7,800 nucleotides of DNA from Oscillospiraceae bacterium. Its GTDB lineage: Bacteria > Bacillota > Clostridia > Oscillospirales > Oscillospiraceae. The DNA is taken from assembly GCA_029009035.1 (NCBI GenBank), contig JAQXJQ010000191.1:1-7800 (forward strand), in the 5' to 3' direction. Under the pieces are notes generated by a model, which saw only the letters and a program-made list of their open reading frames with translations, searched no databases and was not told the DNA's origin. A program made the translations under genes and the position numbers. This document shows positions 7,325 to 7,800 of this stretch, in pieces. Every line of letters starts with the position of its first letter. Within the stretch, counting starts at the first letter, position 1.

Positions 7325-7444
7325 CTTGTTACAATGTCTGAATTCTGCAAAATCAGCTAAAATGAGCTGTTTTTGCGAAATTGTGCGGCTCTTTGCCGCG
7401 CGAATAAACCGCTTTGCGGTTTATTCAGCAGACATTATAATAAG
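7325..7444. repeat. Multibranched fold: long stem enclosing three abutting hairpins
   Basis: The outer stem pairs AATGTCTG (7333-7340) with CAGACATT (7429-7436). It extends, past one mismatch, through CTTGTTA (7325-7331) with TAATAAG (7438-7444), including one G-T wobble. Inside, hairpin A (7341-7382) pairs AATTCTGCAAAATCAGCT with its near-complement around an AAAATG loop. Hairpin B (7383-7401) is GTGCGGC-tcttt-GCCGCGC with one wobble. Hairpin C (7402-7426) is GAATAAACCGC-ttt-GCGGTTTATTC, perfect over 11 bp. Only two bases (7427-7428) are unpaired at the junction, so the arms fit together like a four-way junction. Confidence 0.75.
7414..7441 (+). promoter_or_regulatory. Promoter candidate for the adaptor-protein gene
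   Basis: A perfect TATAAT (7436-7441) lies 55 nt before the ATG at 7497. TTGCGG (7414-7419), 16 nt upstream, is a weak -35 and sits in the loop and right arm of the perfect 11-bp hairpin. Transcription would start near 7448 with a leader of about 49 nt. Confidence 0.45.
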
Positions 7445-7496
7445 TTAGTCTGGCGCCCGGGCTCGGAGCGCATTCATACAACAGGAGGGATCTATC

Positions 7497-7800
7497 ATGC
7501 CAGAAACTGCCGTCACCGGCACTGCGGCGCCCACCATGGTGAAGCCCCGTGGGAAGAAGAAACGGAAAATTGTAAAGCGGATCATTTCGCTGATCGTGGT
7601 GCTGGCCATTCTGGCCGGCGGAGGGTTTGCCCTGTACCGCTTCCTCAATACCGGAAATAACAATATCGGAACCATTTTTTCGCAGCCTGCCTACATAGGA
7701 AGCATTCAGAGCAAGGTGTCGGGCAGCGGAAACGCAAGAGCCAGTCAGTCCGCCGCCATCACGCTGACACAAAGCGGCACGGTGGAGGAAGTGTTTGTCA
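7497..7800 (+). CDS. HlyD/MacA-like membrane-fusion (periplasmic adaptor) protein, N-terminal part (runs off right edge)
   Basis: An open frame of 101 codons from ATG 7497 continues beyond the window. AGGAGG (7483-7488) lies 8 nt before the ATG. The protein has a short N-terminal tail, a strongly basic stretch KPRGKKKRKIVKR (16-28) and one membrane segment of about 18 residues (ISLIVVLAILAGGGFALY, 30-47), an uncleaved inside-to-outside anchor. Then follow YIGSIQSKVSGSGNARAS (66-83) and LTQSGTVEEVFV (90-101), which match the first beta-barrel and lipoyl/hairpin-entry strands of MacA-type adaptors (typically xxGSGxV, then SGTVxEVFVxxGD). Such proteins in Firmicutes usually precede a MacB-type ABC transporter ATPase and permease exporting peptides or drugs. 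That partner would lie just to the right, unseen here. The substrate is unknown. Confidence 0.8.
   Translation, partial: MPETAVTGTAAPTMVKPRGKKKRKIVKRIISLIVVLAILAGGGFALYRFLNTGNNNIGTIFSQPAYIGSIQSKVSGSGNARASQSAAITLTQSGTVEEVFV

Larger units (their letters stand above)
7165..7444. repeat. Palindrome-rich structured intergenic element (about 280 bp)
   Basis: Nearly the whole span can fold into hairpins. The left domain holds three consecutive hairpins (7188-7244, 7248-7283, 7287-7318), possibly closed by ACAAGGTATT (7165-7174) pairing with AATA-cg-CCTTGT (7318-7329). The right domain is a stem (7325-7340 with 7429-7444) enclosing three more hairpins. CCTTGT is shared, so the two outer stems compete. 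No credible protein is encoded. Wobble pairs are about equally split between the strands, so the fold does not show which strand, if any, is transcribed. The ends resemble each other in inverted orientation, which suggests a small palindromic mobile repeat. A regulatory or structured RNA is an alternative. No sequence family is recognised. Confidence 0.65.

Noticed and set aside
7188..7426. CRISPR-like array
   Set aside because: The repeats are inverted hairpins of different sequences, with no repeated direct unit separated by constant-length spacers.
7373..7660. A 95-codon plus-strand ORF overlapping the start of the adaptor gene
   Set aside because: It is out of frame with the adaptor gene, has no ribosome-binding site, and begins inside the palindromic block.

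Overview
The window looks like chromosome from a GC-rich anaerobic Firmicute of the Oscillospiraceae type (Flavonifractor, Lawsonibacter or Intestinimonas relatives). That is an inference from the high-GC clostridial coding style, strong Shine-Dalgarno sites, the murI–DUF1934–argS order and paired short chromate transporters. No species can be named from the sequence alone.

Layout: positions 1-121 hold the 5' end of a minus-strand gene that runs off the left edge. It resembles the Ham1/RdgB NTP pyrophosphatase family and is strikingly AT-rich. A divergent AT-rich promoter region (122-326) separates it from a plus-strand operon: nadE (glutamine-dependent NAD+ synthetase), two short CHR-family (chromate transporter) subunits and a GNAT acetyltransferase. 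The four genes are spaced by 1 nt or overlap. A perfect 7+3+7 palindrome lies over the likely nadE -10 box, where a repressor would be expected to bind. The operon ends at a hairpin terminator.

A 169-bp convergent gap with hairpins at both ends separates it from a minus-strand operon reading murI (glutamate racemase), a YwiB-like DUF1934 protein and argS (arginyl-tRNA synthetase). These are housekeeping genes for cell-wall D-glutamate and translation.

A 378-bp intergenic region (7119-7496) divides murI from a divergent plus-strand gene running off the right edge. That gene encodes the N-terminus of a HlyD/MacA-like membrane-fusion (periplasmic adaptor) protein. Most of the gap is an approximately 280-bp block (7165-7444) made almost entirely of inverted repeats. 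On the left are three consecutive hairpins, possibly closed by an outer stem. On the right a long stem encloses three hairpins packed end to end, like a four-way junction. A perfect TATAAT sits near each edge, facing outward to murI and to the adaptor gene. The two ends resemble each other in inverted orientation. This block is the least explained part of the window and the best candidate for something undescribed: a mobile or MITE-like palindromic repeat carrying outward promoters, or a structured RNA.
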